Shown: positions 35,371 to 48,729 of the stretch, piece by piece
Layout: each line of letters opens with the position of its first letter
Numbering within the stretch: position 1 is the first letter of the stretch
NCBI RefSeq assembly: GCF_964204865.1
Contig: NC_135255.1
Location: 15,901,135-15,965,134 of the forward strand
Source of the DNA: Styela clava
Taxonomy: Eukaryota; Chordata; Ascidiacea; Stolidobranchia; Styelidae
Reading direction: 5' to 3'
DNA: 64,000 bases
Notes under the pieces: generated by a model
The model's input: the letters and a program-made list of their open reading frames with translations, nothing else
The model's database searches: none
Told to the model about the DNA's origin: nothing
Made by a program: the position numbers and the translations under genes

Positions 35371-36097
35371 CAGGGGTGGGCAACCCCTGGCACGCGTGCC
35401 AAACTTGGCACGCGAGTGCATTTATTCGGCACGCGAGCGAGGCCTTGGGGCGCAGGGTTCACCTGGCTATATTCTCACGTAATATAGTTCATTATGTGTC
35501 GCCCTTTTTCGTCATTTCTGCTTGATTTGTGAAGTTGTACAGCTCATATCGGGTATAGTTACTGTTATAAATTAATTTTGAAAGAAATATATATAAGCGA
35601 TAAGGGAAGCGAATACAAGAGAGAAGTGCGGAAATCGGGATGCCATTCGCGAATTTTTCGTGTCTTAAAAACTTTGCAACTGCACTACTCTCCATGTTTT
35701 CATCTACATACTGACATATGCTTGTGAATCTCTGTTCTCAGTTATAAACCTTATTAAGTCTCGCAACAGGAGTAGCCTGAAAGATGAAACCAGTAGTTCG
35801 TGTATTTCTTTGAAAGTTACAAAATATAAACCCAATGTGAAATCTCTATCAGCGGTAATGAAGCAGCAAAAGTCTCACTTAGATAGAATAAGAAAAGTAA
35901 TTAAATCTATTTGTCGGGAAGATACTTACACTAATAGTTAATCTGTCTGTACATGTTTAAATAGTTTATTATTGTGTATTTTTGCTTTGAAAGTAGCAAA
36001 GCATTGTTTTTAATCTTGGCCGGCACGCGGCGGAAAAATGTTGTCATTAAATTTAACCGATTTTGGCACGCTAGACGAAAAAGGTTGCACAGCCCTG
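35371..36097. mobile_element. hAT element, first of three in a row
   Basis: Left end CAGGGGTGGGCAACCCCTGG; right end is the complement of CAGGGCTGTGCAACC. Both ends carry GGCACGCG/GGCACGCT blocks. Flanking octamers TACTAAGG and TCCAAAGG agree at six positions. No transposase frame seen. Confidence 0.75.
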
Positions 36098-36112
36098 TCC
36101 AAAGGCCTAAGC

Positions 36113-36884
36113 CAGGGGTCACCAAACTACGGCCCGCGGGCCGGTCCGGCCCGCAATAACACGCAAACATTGCTAAATATTTTTCCAAGGGAGATTTTCC
36201 CGAGCATCGTCTTCCTTGTTTAATTCGTAACATTGGCCAATCTGCAAGATGCAAAAACGTGACGTAATAATATTTCTTTTCGCTTCCGCTCAGACACTTT
36301 TTTCACCCTGATAGATTTTCAGTCGTGGTTGTAAACAATATTTCGTTTTTGCGACTTTAAATGCTATTCGTTAGTTTTTGGTTGTGTTTCGGAAATTTAA
36401 GTATGAATCAAATAAGTCAATCATCATTTGCGTCCTTAGGAGTTGTAGTTTTAATAGTAGTAAGGAAAAATTAGTCTAGGAATAGCTGTGACATAATAGG
36501 CTAAATTTCTCTACCGGTACGCGGTTTTCTAACACTGCATAACGGTACTTAGCAAACGTGATGCGTATATTTTTTGGCGCGAAAAAGCGGATTTTGAAAA
36601 TTCCTAATTCACGACAGAAACGTTTTGATACCAGCTAAACTCAGGATAGTTGTTTAGATATTGAAATCTTTCATATTTGTTTTCCTAGGATGTTCCTGAT
36701 CTATATTCTGCGATATACATAGAATTTGAATCAAGTCTTCAGAAATGTAGAAGATATATTGTTGAATGGATTTCCCAACTTTTGTGAATTTATTATATTG
36801 CATTGACAAGAATATTCATCCGGCCCGTTTCAACACAGTTTGAGTCATACCCGGCCCGCGGTCAAAAAAGTTTGGTGACCCCTG
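36113..36884. mobile_element. hAT element, second of three
   Basis: CAGGGGTCACCAAACT at both ends in inverted orientation, GGCCCGCGGGCCGG-type subterminal blocks, and exact flanking duplications GCCTAAGC (36105-36112, 36885-36892). 772 bp, non-coding. Confidence 0.95.
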
Positions 36885-36899
36885 GCCTAAGCTGTAGAG

Positions 36900-37322
36900 C
36901 AGGGGTCGGCAACCTTTTGTCGCTCAGGGGACAAAAAGTTAGAGTTGCAAGTGATTGTCGGGCAGCCCATATTTTTAGAAACCGAACGAACGCATCCATC
37001 ACTAGAATATAGATTTATTTCCTCATTGCATTGCATCTCAAAAAATTCCATTGAATATTTTCGGCGCCATCGAACCCTTTGCACTTAGCTTGAACTTTTC
37101 TGCGTTTTGTTGCCATTTGTCTAATTGTAATTAAATTATTAAACGAGTAATTGTAAATTTATGCTTGTTGGATTATAATATAATTTAGTCTACACGTGTC
37201 TCACAATAAATTCTGTTACGTAAAGAATATAATCGCCAAAACAACTGTTTTGTTACTATAATTGGGTGAAGTGTCGCTGGCCGGATTATATTACTTCGCG
37301 GGCCGGAGGTTGCCGACCCCTG
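36900..37322. mobile_element. hAT MITE, third of three
   Basis: CAGGGGTCGGCAACCT at both ends in inverted orientation. Exact flanking duplications CTGTAGAG (36892-36899, 37323-37330). 423 bp, non-coding. Its left duplication touches the right duplication of the neighbouring element. Confidence 0.96.
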
Positions 37323-37904
37323 CTGTAGAGCTAAAGGATGTTTCCCCGGGCATCGATTTCCTTGTTTATTTCCGTAACAATTACAAATCAACAATACGTT
37401 AACAATGAAGTGACAGTTGGAATTTATGCCGTGGATCAGACAGATATTCAAACACGGTTGTAAACGTTCCCTCTTTTGGTAGTTTTGCGTGTTGTTCGCC
37501 AGTTTTAGTCCCTCTGTCACTTTTGCCGCTGCGGTCATATTCGACAACAATTATGGCATTTAGTTATTATTAATAGCATGCAACAATCATGCTACATTAA
37601 TTGGGAAAGTACAATCAAGTAAGAAGACGCGTATAAAAATATAAGTTTATTTTGACCTCAAAAACAGCATAAGAGACGATAAAACAAAGATGAAAAAAAA
37701 AATGAATAAAACTGATTACAGAATAAGGAAAGCGAACACAACCTTATTAAGTTAAGTTCAAAACGTACAGATTTTAGATTAAAAGATGTTGTCAAAAGAA
37801 ATGGTACGTGTTCGCTTTCCCTCCCTTACTCGATTTTAAAAGTTTTATTATCGTTACCTACTTGTTATCTGTAACGTTGTCAATACATTCAAAATTGTAC
37901 TTTT

Positions 37905-38127
37905 GGTACTCCCGAATAGCGGACACCGTAGGCCTAACCCAGTATGCGTACCAGGTTAGGGTTAGGCCATAATTTCACGTAATAATACTACGGGTGTCAC
38001 TTTGCTATTCCGCGAACTCGTAATAGCACTAAAATTGGGATAAAATTATGGCCTAAACCTAACCTGGTACACGTAGGCTACTATGTTCTGGTGTCCGCCA
38101 TCTTAGTTCACATACTTCGGGAGTACC
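37905..38127. mobile_element. 223-bp palindromic family-E MITE
   Basis: Starts GGTACTCCCGAA and ends TTCGGGAGTACC. The halves stay complementary inwards (GGTTAGGGTTAGGCCATAAT against ATTATGGCCTAAACCTAACC), so almost the whole unit can fold back. A partial relative lies at about 39885-40060. Confidence 0.8.
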
Positions 38128-38569
38128 GATTTTTTAATATAACTAAATTAACAATTTTTGAATGCAGTCGAACATATCTGAATGCTTTGATAATGGTTGC
38201 CTGTGTTAAGAAAACAGAAACTTAAGTACGCTAAAAACGATTGCAGTGATTTTACCCGAGATGCCGCTTTCACGAACCGTCTCGGACCAGTATCAGTTTC
38301 ATACGTTCATACAGTTACGTTCCACTCCTGTGGTTTCCGTTTCATAACATCCCTTGGGTCGCCAGATGGTAATTTTTAAATCTATGCTAACATTCATCGG
38401 TGGGGTGTGGGGCATATAAATCTTGGCAGATTTATTGACTTGTTGGCCGTAACGGTGGTTCTCTCCAGCCTTGCTGTAGCTCGTAAACCTGGTCGAAATT
38501 GTGGGTAGAATTATATTTGAACGTTGAACTGCCGTCGGCCGGTTAAATGTAATCGTTATAATGGTATTT

Positions 38570-39846
38570 TTAAGCTACTAGTTATGGTATTCGGATATCA
38601 AAAAAGTTGCACTTATTGTTAGATGTAGACAAATATAATTTATTGCTTCCCTACGTTGACGCCGTCTAACTTCGTTGGCATAATTCGACCAGATATAAAT
38701 CACAAAAAAGCTAGGAGGGGGCTGATAGGACAAGAAGGCAGCTATCATCAGACATGGGGGCATGTTAGCAAGTTGGCCGGACTTAGGTAGGTGACGCATT
38801 GATGGTATGGGCAGACGTATGGAGACTCTGGAAGGCGGGTTAGTTATAGGCAGGTATGGTCAGACGTAGGGAGACGCTAGGAAGCGGGTTGGGTGTAGGC
38901 GGGCATCTCGGATGGGACACCAGAAAGTGGGTTGGGTGTAGGCAAGCGGGTAGGGTGAGACATAATAGACGCTGGGAGGTGGGTTGGGTGAGAGATTGAG
39001 GGGCACCATGAGGCGGGTTGAGTGTAGACCTCCACATGTGAGGGGTAAGAAATGAATTAGGTGATGTTGTAAATATGTAAGGGTGGGAAGCGGGTTGGGT
39101 AGTGCCAAAATAGCATTAGCTTGGGTATACAGTGGAGAATCAGATTAAATGGCTTATTTGTTATGATAGAACATAAAAATTAGCTGTCTTATCAAAATAT
39201 CCCATATATTTGCTTCAAATAATGGAAATCTTGCTTCAACTCATCAGAAAACCTGTGTTTATTTTTCAGCCTTTTGATGATTCAACGACCGGATAGATAG
39301 ATGTTAAATTAACGCAGGGTTTATACTTCGTATCATAACTGTAACATGGCAATACAGTAGCTCTATCTCTCTCATTCTGAACTAGTAAAGTGAGTTGCTA
39401 ATCAGTGGTAAATCGGATGCCTCCATTAAAAAAGATAAACAATTTTATATTAATACTAAATTATTGTAATAAAATATAAATAAAAAATTATTCATGACTT
39501 CCATACTGTATGACCGGAACCTTTAGGACTACCGTTTGGGACGGTGGGGAAGCTTACTAAAATCGGTTAAACATATGGTAAGGCTACTTATAAAGAAATA
39601 TGTAGATCTCGCCATCATGAGTTTGCATTTGAAAATTCCATAGGGCAAAAAGATTGCGGCAGTTAACGGTCTACTAGAGGGAAAAGTTGGTGCGATAGGC
39701 ATTGAAGTCGCCTCGTCAGTTTGCCATTGATTGTGTTCATTTGGAATTCATTACGTTATATAATTCATTGCTGATAGTTAACTGTCAATTTATCTTAGAG
39801 GCATGGTGACATCAGTAACAATTTGAAAAGGACCAATGCAATAATG
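38570..39846 (+). repeat. 1.3-kb duplicated segment, copy 1
   Basis: Matches 41701-43080 in order and orientation: AACTTCGTTGGCATAATTCG, then the GCGGGTTGGGT minisatellite, then TAAACATATGG, GGCAAAAAGATTG, GAAGTCGCCTC and AAAAGGACCAATGCAATAAT. It holds about 400 bp (39150-39550) not present in copy 2. Confidence 0.85.
38815..39110 (+). repeat. degenerate minisatellite, period about 40-47 bp
   Basis: The core GCGGGTTGGGTGTAGGC recurs at roughly 38836, 38882, 38926, 38972, 39012 and 39088 with variants. It is much richer in G on this strand than the surroundings. A shorter version lies at about 41845-42085 in the duplicate segment. Confidence 0.75.
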
Positions 39847-41700
39847 TCATTTAAAATCGGTTAACCGATTAACCATTCCCAGCCTTAGTAACAGGTTATG
39901 GTTAGGGTTTTTTCCTTATTTTAGTTCAATTACGAGTTTGAAAACTAGCCAAGTGATTCCCGTAGTATTTGTACCTATAATTATCGCCTAACCCTAGCCT
40001 GGTACACTTTCTACGTTCCGGTGTCCGCCATCTTGGTTAACATACTACGGGAGTACCCTTTAGTGTGTCGCGAAGAGATTTCATATTTGAATTTATTTCA
40101 AGTGATTCCAATGCTTAATAGGCATTTGGAAGTTAGCATATCGACTTGCAGACGAGCGTTTTAATTTGAAACTCGGGCAGAAGATGTAATATAAATAAAT
40201 AATTGGAAATAATAAAAATCGGAATAAAATCCCGACTTCACTCCTCAATAGCTGTTCCTTAACATACATCGTTAATATGAACGCATAGTTCTCTCGGAAA
40301 TATAAAACCAAACTCCGACGTTGCGTAAGAATTGGTCCTTGTACAAAAGAGGACGGACGTAAATAGCTCACCCACATCAGAATGTGTTGTATATATATAT
40401 ATTAAAAATGCCCGATATTCGACAATTTGTTACGAACATTCGATCCTAGAAATATATTCTATTTTGCCCACCCTTGCAATCCGTAATCACGCCAGTAATC
40501 AAGCGAAACGCGTGGTAGCACAAACACTGATGCAATGAAACTTATTAATTAAACATTCATTAAATTTATTAAATTGCACTATTTCACGAAAGCGTGGTGG
40601 AATTGACGAATATTTCGGACCCAAATACTGTTATCTTTTTCGGATAGTTTCTGCGGTCTGAAAAGTCGAATAAGCGTTTTGGCATAGTAAATGCTATGGT
40701 CTTTGCCATCAAAATATACTCGGGCCTCGCACGAAATTCATAACGTGAAAAGCTACGTCCAGCTGTGAAAATTATTTATAACAACCTCAAACCTATTTAG
40801 TGTTTAGCGATAATAATTGTTGTAATGGAATACAGTTTGTTCGTCTCTTTCATTTCTCTCGCATGTGACGACAATAACACTATTGAATGATCAGGATAAT
40901 AATATGATACCTATGATAATAATGAGGGGTAACGTGTAAAGGGGGAGGGCGAGCAAAACCGAAGCGCGTGATCGCCGGTGCGTTTGAAGACCACGTATTA
41001 CTTGTGAAGCAGCGCATCTTTTACAATATCAAGAGGCGCTCCGAAGCGCTATCGTGTACATTTTTGTAGGAAAACAGTTATAATATCGGCAACTATGAAC
41101 TATTTGTTTACGCTCGACTATCGCACCTTTCGGAAATTTTGTAAATTAATTTTGTAAGGCGCAAACAAAAAGTGTTAAACTATTGACGAATCTTATCTGA
41201 TCTTCTTTGTTTTTCATTATTTACAGAAAAAATTGCTTTATGAGTAGAAAATGTTTATGTTTTGTGATAGGTGTGCCGCGAATATTCGAATAGCTCAATA
41301 GTGTGACGCGATATAAAAAAAAAGGTTGGGAACCACCGATATAGATTAACATTAGTTCAGAATGTTAAAAACCGTATGTTATCACTCGCAAAATACCTGC
41401 ATTTTCTTTCCTTGAGCCGCAAAATTACTATTCGGGATTTTTTATTTCGGAATCTACATATTTAACCTCCGTTTCCCAAAACCTCTGCGCCCAATTAGTT
41501 TTGATACTTTCAAGCGGAATGTTTCGAGGGGGTCGCGCCAAACGAGTTCCGCTATTCGCCAGGCGCAACTATTGAGGTATATAAACAGGTCACAACGAAC
41601 CGCATGACAACTACCGACCCAGACTTCCTTATGCCCGCGCGGGTACCGAAGCCAGCAGCGACTCACCCTGAATAGGAGGAATGAAGTTGTTATCTACCTA

Positions 41701-43080
41701 TTTTTGAGCTACTAGTTCAGACAAATTCAGGTATTCAGACAAAAACGTAGCCCTTAGATGACAAACATAATTGAATGCTTTCCGACCTAACTTCGTTGGC
41801 ATAATTCGAACGCATATACATCACAAGAGACGGCTGTTGGTGCAAGCAGGCGGGTATGGTCAGAGTACGACGGGAGTGGGTTGGATGTGGGCAGGCAGGT
41901 ATGGTCAGACCTAGAGAGACACTAGGAAGCGGGTTGGGTAGGACAGTTAGGGCCGACAGGTATGCTTAGTTAGACATAAGAAGAGGCAAGGAATCAGGTA
42001 GGTACGAACAGGCATAGGGTGGGGAAAGGAGTGGAGGCAATCATGTGGAGTTGGAAATATGTAGGAATGTGAAGCGGGTTGGGTAGAGCCAAGATCGCCT
42101 TAACGCGGGTACTCACTAGGCAGTGTTTCCCAAACTTTTTAGGCAGCTGGGCCCGTTCGTGAATCCTATTTTTTACGAACCCCCAGCTAATGCGTATCAA
42201 TTTATGTGCCTAACCAACAAGGATGGATGATGTTTCATCTGGATTTAGAACACAACAACACAAATGGCATTAATGTGAAGAATCAATTTGTGACAAGAAA
42301 ATTCACAGGCCCGACTCTGTGTCAACGATTCTATACAGTTTTATATAGGTTTGGCTGAAATAGAACTCATGAAAGTCTGAATCCGTACATACTAACGTTA
42401 AATATTAGTAGGCTAAGGGCAATGCGATAAAATTATGACCTATTTGCACCTCGATGTCCGGAGTGTCGGTACTAATTGAATACGTGGAACTAATTTAATT
42501 GTGTATTCTTGGATAGCCTCACACAATTAACTCGGTTTCACGCTTCTTTCTTGCCGCAACGGGGCTCAAATGACCTTGGCAAAGTCGCACAAGTTTTCGA
42601 CTGGTGATAATTTAATAACGCATAGTCAATTATTACTGACCATGTAGCTCTGTGGCGGAGGTCTTCCTCACAGACGCAAGGATCCTCTTTATCTCGTTCA
42701 TGTGACAGTGAAATATATATATTCCAGACTCCTAATATCGCTGCGGACCCCCTGTGTTGTCGTCGCGGACCCCAGTTTGGGAAACCATGCACTAGATTAC
42801 CGGATTAAATAGCTTAGTATCGGCTAAACATATGGCCTACTTATAGAGAAAGATTTCGCCATGCGTTTGAATTTGAAAACTCCATAAGGCAAAAAGATTG
42901 GGGCAGTTAACAGGCAATTTGGTGCGATAGCCGATAGGCGTTGAAGTCGCCTCATCAATTTGCCATTGTTTGTGTTTATTTGGAATTCATCCTGTTATAT
43001 AATTCATTGCTGATACTGTCAATTCATCTTTGAGTCATGATGACATCAGTAGCAATTTGAAAAGGACCAATGCAATAATG
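41701..43080 (+). repeat. 1.3-kb duplicated segment, copy 2 (interrupted)
   Basis: Second copy of 38570-39846, split at about 42119 by the element 42120-42788. The sequences left and right of that insertion join to match copy 1. Confidence 0.85.
42120..42788. mobile_element. hAT-like insertion in duplicated segment
   Basis: Left end CAGTGTTTCCCAAACTTTTT; right end complement of CATGGTTTCCCAAACTGGGG. CACTAG is repeated on both sides. Ends are slightly decayed. Its absence from copy 1 of the duplication shows it came later. Confidence 0.7.
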
Positions 43081-43633
43081 CGCTTTCACGACTCAGTTCC
43101 ACATATCAATTTTTAGATCTGCCCACAGGCCAATCATATGCATAGAAATATAACTTGAAAAAGCAACAAATCTTCCTTCATAAAACAATACATTAACCCG
43201 TTTGTAATATGGATAGAAGAATCTGTGGGATTAAGAGCTATTCAATTAGTTCATTAATTTTTACAATTAATTTAATTACTCACTCATATTTACGACATAA
43301 CGACGATCAACGTCGGAGGCCGCCAATTCACCCGACGAAGGAAACGCAATGTTTGCCAATCGTTTATATAAACAAAAAAGACACAAAGGTGGATCGCGTA
43401 TGAGAGGGAGAAATATATTTCCACTGACACACGGTAAATGATCGGAGTCCCGTAATGCTAATTGAAATTTGGTTGTGCGAACAATATTCGCCAGGTATAT
43501 ACAGCATTGAATAAATCAGAGCCTCCCAACCAGTTGGTCGCGAAGCTATTCAAGGTGGGTTGCGAAGCATATTCCAAATGTTACATACGGTTTTCAATTA
43601 TATATATCGGGAAATTGTGCCATTATCATTACG

Positions 43634-45091
43634 CAGGGATTGCCAATACCGAATAGTTCACTATTTCGAATACAATCGAAATTATTATCTTCGAATATTA
43701 AATTTCGAATATATACATTCGGACATAAAATCAGATGAGGGAAGCTTATTTATAGTGTGTGAAGCAACTTGCATACAATAAACAAAATAGCAATGAGTTC
43801 ATTTTTTACGTTAACAGAATTAAATTAATAGGGCAAGGCATTTTAAATAGTGGCATCGGTCATGGATTTGAATATTTTGCGCAAAACAAAATTATTCTAG
43901 TAAAAATGCCATACTTTCAAATACCAATCATTATCCAAATTATTTGCCAAAAAGCGAGATAAAGTATAAAATATATATCCGGCTTGTGACAACTTTTTCG
44001 TGAGTATGAAAATACTAATCAAAAATTATTTATATTCCGTCACTTTACCGCACAATTTATGTCCATGGATTGCCGTGGTTACTGGAAAATAATTTGGATA
44101 ATGGTTGGTATTTAAAAGTGTGGACTTTTTACTAGGATGATTTTGTGTTGCGAAAAATATTCAAATCCATGAACGACGATACTACAATTTAAAATGCCTT
44201 TCCGTATTGATTAAGTCTATTAACGTTACTAAAATGTTGGTAAGTCGGGCAGTTTACCACACAGTTTGTGTCCACAAAATACAAAATAGGAATCAAAAAT
44301 TAATAATCTCGGGCAGTTTACCACACATTTTATGTCCACGTATTGTGGTGGTATTTTTGTGTTATACATAATACGTTTATTATTTTATAAATACTGATCA
44401 GAAATTAAATATAATTCGTGCAGTTTAACACACATTTTATGTCCACAAATTCCGGTAGTATCTTAGATTTTACTTTTATTTTTTTGTAAATGCGTAAATA
44501 GGAATAAAAAATTAATAATATCGGGTAGTTTACCACACATTTTATGTCCACAGGTTGTCGAGGCAACCATGGGTTACGTTGAACAAAATTAAATTAATAG
44601 GGCATAATAATTTTGAATGATGGTTTTCGGTCATGTATTTGAATATTTTGTGCAACAGATATCCTAGTTTAAAGTCGAAGCTCTTAACTATGATCATCAA
44701 AATTATTTGACAAAAAACGAGAAAAAGGATGCATTATTTTTCCTAATAAATCGACTTGCGACTATTTATTGGGTATCTTAACAATGTAATGGGAATGAAT
44801 GTGTAAATTAGAAGTCGTGTATAGGGATGGCTGTAATGTCCACCACACAACCGTGCAAAGGTGTTTCAACAATATGCGACGGACGCTCGTACAGAATATA
44901 AACAACCGAAGTGCCGATTCTATTTCATCGTCAGTACAATTCCTGACAAAGCGTAATTATTCGTTTGAAGATTCCCGCGAAAACGAAACACCGTGTTTAC
45001 GGCGAAAATTGGCTATCATTCGGAATTATTCGAAAATCAGCCAAAAATGTATTCGAATACTTTGATATTCGGACCGTTCTGGACAACCCTG
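43634..45091. mobile_element. 1.46-kb non-autonomous hAT with internal repeats
   Basis: Left end CAGGGATTGCCAATACCGAA; right end complement of CAGGGTTGTCCAGAACGG. Exact duplications TCATTACG at 43626-43633 and 45092-45099. ATTCGAATA motifs near both ends. The interior holds a direct repeat of about 200 bp (about 43798-43990 and 44573-44770) enclosing five short repeats. No transposase frame. Confidence 0.92.
44043..44555 (+). repeat. spaced repeat TTTACCACACATTTTATGTC, five copies
   Basis: Copies begin near 44043, 44253, 44317, 44423 and 44529. They read TTTACC(A/G)CACA followed by TTTxTGTCCAC, often preceded by CGGGCAG. They lie inside the hAT element 43634-45091, between its two long direct repeats. 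Confidence 0.85.
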
Positions 45092-45418
45092 TCATTACGT
45101 AACAATAACCCTTGTGAAACAATTAGAATTATTTGTTGTGTCTGGTTAATAATTTCAGCACGCCCCTACAAATTGGAAAGTGTGGGTATGCTACTATAGG
45201 CAGATTAGTAATTTGTTGAATTCGGGTAAACAGTAGCGAAGACGCCGGTTTATGTAGTTGTTAATCTTATGTCCAATGAGTTGCATTTTAAATACTGGCT
45301 AAACAAGGTTAATATACTTGAAATAAACACCCTAACTTTGTTTAATTCTTGTTAGCGAACGAACGAACGAAGTATTATAAAAAAAGGAAAACTCGAAAAG
45401 TTGTAGTGAGAAAATATG

Positions 45419-45640
45419 ACGAGAGAATTGCTGGACTCGTCGTCGTCATAGGGTAGTTCACATAACCGCTGGTCGGTTACGGCTTCCTCGACCACCAAGT
45501 CCACGCTTCGGAAAACAAATAACAAGCCAATCCCACACCCGACCTGGACTGGTAACCGGACGAGAGGCCGTGGTTCGCCATATGGTTAAGCCGTCTTATC
45601 GCCTTTCCTCTCCCCTGGATAAATGTGTAAATCCTATCCC
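45419..45640 (+). repeat. tRNA-SINE, 5'-truncated
   Basis: Body and tail only: GAGAATTGCTGGACTCGTCG, GACCTGGACTGGTAACCGGA, TATGGTTAAGCCGTCTTATC and CCCTGGATAAATGTGTAAAT. The tRNA-like head is missing. Confidence 0.75.
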
Positions 45641-45644
45641 TAGA

Positions 45645-48581
45645 AATATTTATAACACCAATTGTACACAACATATTTAATTGCATAAGACAAGCATACG
45701 AAACATTTAAAATATACAAAAGAACAGTCACATATGGAATTATTAATGTGGTCTGCACGTTGAAAGGCTTGTTGCTTTAATTTAATGTACTTTATCAGTT
45801 GAAATGATGCTTCTTTTCTCTGATGAAATTCATTATTTGCCCAGTGTACTGAATGTAATTGTTTATCTTACAGGACTTGAAGAGTTTTAATGCCAATTCA
45901 ATGGTGGCTGTCACAAGATGCTAATATAGGTTTCTTAGATTTAGAATAAGCAACTTTGGCATTTTTTATTCAAGATTTCAACTGATCCATGGTAAAAATG
46001 CAACAAATGTATAATCAAAAATTATGAATAAATAAGTCATAACAGTTTTAAAATCGGTCTGCTCTGATATTCTGCTTCATGTGAATTGAAATGTTGTTCA
46101 AAACAATTGCATACTCAATCGATCATAAATAGCCGGATTTTGTTAGATAAATGCTTTCCATATTCCTCAGCTATCTCATTAAGGCCTGAAGCGAATTGGG
46201 AAATGAGGGGCGGTAAAGGAGGTGTTTTAGTATCAACCACCACGGAATACAAATTAATGGGATTAGCAGAAAATTTGGGCATAGTAAGGGTTGTGTAAAA
46301 TTGCAGCATAATATGGTGCCGGTGCTATAAATCAACATGTATTTGTATGTTATATAATTCCAAAAGCGAGGAAAAATTCTCTGGCTAAAACGAATGTGGG
46401 CCAAAAAGTCTGTAAACCTCACAATATAGTGAGTGATAGATTCACTGGTAAATTTTCAATAAAATTCAATTTGTTTCCTAGAAAATTCTCTGAGAGCGCT
46501 GAAGAACAGAGGTTGCAAAATAAACAGAACAGTCTCAAGTTATGATTTCTTATCTATAGGCAGAGATGTTTCAAAAATTCATTTTCATTATTAGGAAATA
46601 GTTATTCTGAAAAACTTCAAAATAAAAACAAAATATCGCACTTATATTGCAAACAACAAACACAAAACAAGAAAAAATAAGAAGCCATTGTGAAGGATAA
46701 GAATACAATCCAGAAAAAGCACAGAACCAACAGGATTATTTATACAGGTAGTATCCATGAGCTAAGTTTGAGAATAGAAGGGCTCATCTATATATTGTTT
46801 AATTACTGTTAACAGTAAATAATACCGGTAGTTCAAAATGAAGAATTATTTTACAACCTTAGTTGAAGAAGAAATTAACGGCAAGCATGAGATTCGAGAC
46901 ACACTGCATGTAGCCATGGTGGAAAGTTAGGTAAAACCTTGGATCCTATGTGCACATAGGAATCCACTAAGAATGGAAAACTATGTTATAAACACTGACC
47001 AAATACTCAGTCTCAAAATCTTGCATTTTTATGACTCAATCATAGAGAAATTTGACTTTTGATGCAATTTTCTAATTTCTGTAAATTGGATATTGATGAA
47101 TACATCAAAATAAATAATAATTATGTACCATTGAGGAAAACAATATTCAGATATTTCATTTTTTTATTTATTTTATTTTTGAATATTCAGAGATTTTATA
47201 AGAAGTGAGACTCTGGATTTTAAAAGGTACGAGGACAGAGCAACATACCGATGTAAATCAGAAATGAAAATGGCTCTGTTGTGGATCCCAAGAAAGACAA
47301 AACCATCACGGATGAACTAAAATATCATTACAATATAACACCATGAAAATAAAATAAATAAGTGAAGGACTGGAACTAACAACTTAATGCAATACTATAT
47401 GAAGGGGCTTTTGCAATGAAACTGGGAAATGAATGAAAGTGCACAATGAAAAACCAATTGTAAACAACCAGATTTTTTAAAAACAGTCAATTATATGAAC
47501 CATATTAGGAATTTGATCATGATCATTCGTAGGGCTACCAATTGTAAACTGAAAGATACGATCGTTTCAATTACTTGTTGTTCAAATCGAAAACATAACA
47601 TTCCCACTGTTAACAATAAAATTATCAGAAAAAATCAGTCTCAAATTATCAGTTTCTAAAATGTATTAGAAAGCTTGGAGCAATGTGTGTAATACCATAG
47701 GTAGGGACAACTACAAAATCAGTTACACATAATTTTAAAAGTTTAAAATTGTCATAATAGTGAAATTCAATCCCAAGTAAATCAGCATCACTTATTTTAA
47801 CTTAATTGTGACCGAAATATTTTTGTTAGAAACTGAAAAACTGATCTATGACTTCATGTATCTCTGTACTTTTATGGAAATATATAAAATGCGTATCACA
47901 ATGATACTCTTTTTACTTGTGCGTATTAGCATATCTCTCTCTAGTTTTAGAATAATTAACCCAAATGTCATGTTCACTCACTCAAAAGTAAAGGAGAACC
48001 ATCTATGAACAAAGCTACAGACTACTTCTGGAGAGCCAAGAGCCATAGAAACCATACAGAATTAAGGTAGTGCATTATGTGCCAGTAAATATAGATTGAT
48101 GCGAAACTTGAATTAGCTAAAGTCACTGTGATTAGAAAAACGGGCTACAAGGTAATGTAATATTATGTAATTCCACATAACTGACGTCGTTGTATGAAGA
48201 GTTTGGCTGAATGACATGAATAGTTTTTGTCTGGATATGCTAAGACGCACATAAAAATTACTTTGCCAAATACACAATGCAAGATGCAATTTCAAATTAA
48301 CTAGGATTGGAGGCCTAAACCCTACGAAAGATCGATACAATGCGACCAGAGGCTTGTTGGGAAATGTGAACATTGGACAAGAAGCGGAGCAAGTAAATTA
48401 AAAGATGCACTTCAGTCTTCAAGCATCCTTTTAAAAATAAAAACTCCTTGTCGATTTCCATACATCGCAAATGTTGACTATGGTTAACAGTTTTATATTT
48501 TTTATGAGTTTTCAAATCAAAGGTTTGCGACTCATTTCAGATGGTCATAAATAAAACAAATAAAATTATATACAGCTGTAA
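45645..48581. other. 3-kb stretch without recognised gene
   Basis: AT-rich. Only short chance frames were seen on either strand. One TACCGGTA site at 46823. No repeat family of the window was recognised here. Confidence 0.5.
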
Positions 48582-48587
48582 TTTAAT
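48582..48587 (-). terminator. ATTAAA polyadenylation signal of Rab33
   Basis: ATTAAA on the minus strand, 143 bases after the Rab33 stop. It is a common variant signal and no closer candidate was seen. Confidence 0.4.
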
Positions 48588-48729
48588 TCATCGAGTAATT
48601 ATTACTGCTCGATAACTTGAGGCAGAATTAAACAATGCTCATAGCATGGTCTGATGGTGCAGAGTGAAGACTGGGCAGTGTTTGTGATTGTTTTAGTTGT
48701 CCCCTGCCTTTATAAAATTTGAACTTGAG

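Noticed and set aside
44043-44555. CRISPR-like spaced repeats
   Set aside because: Irregular spacing, eukaryotic context, and location inside a hAT element with target duplications.
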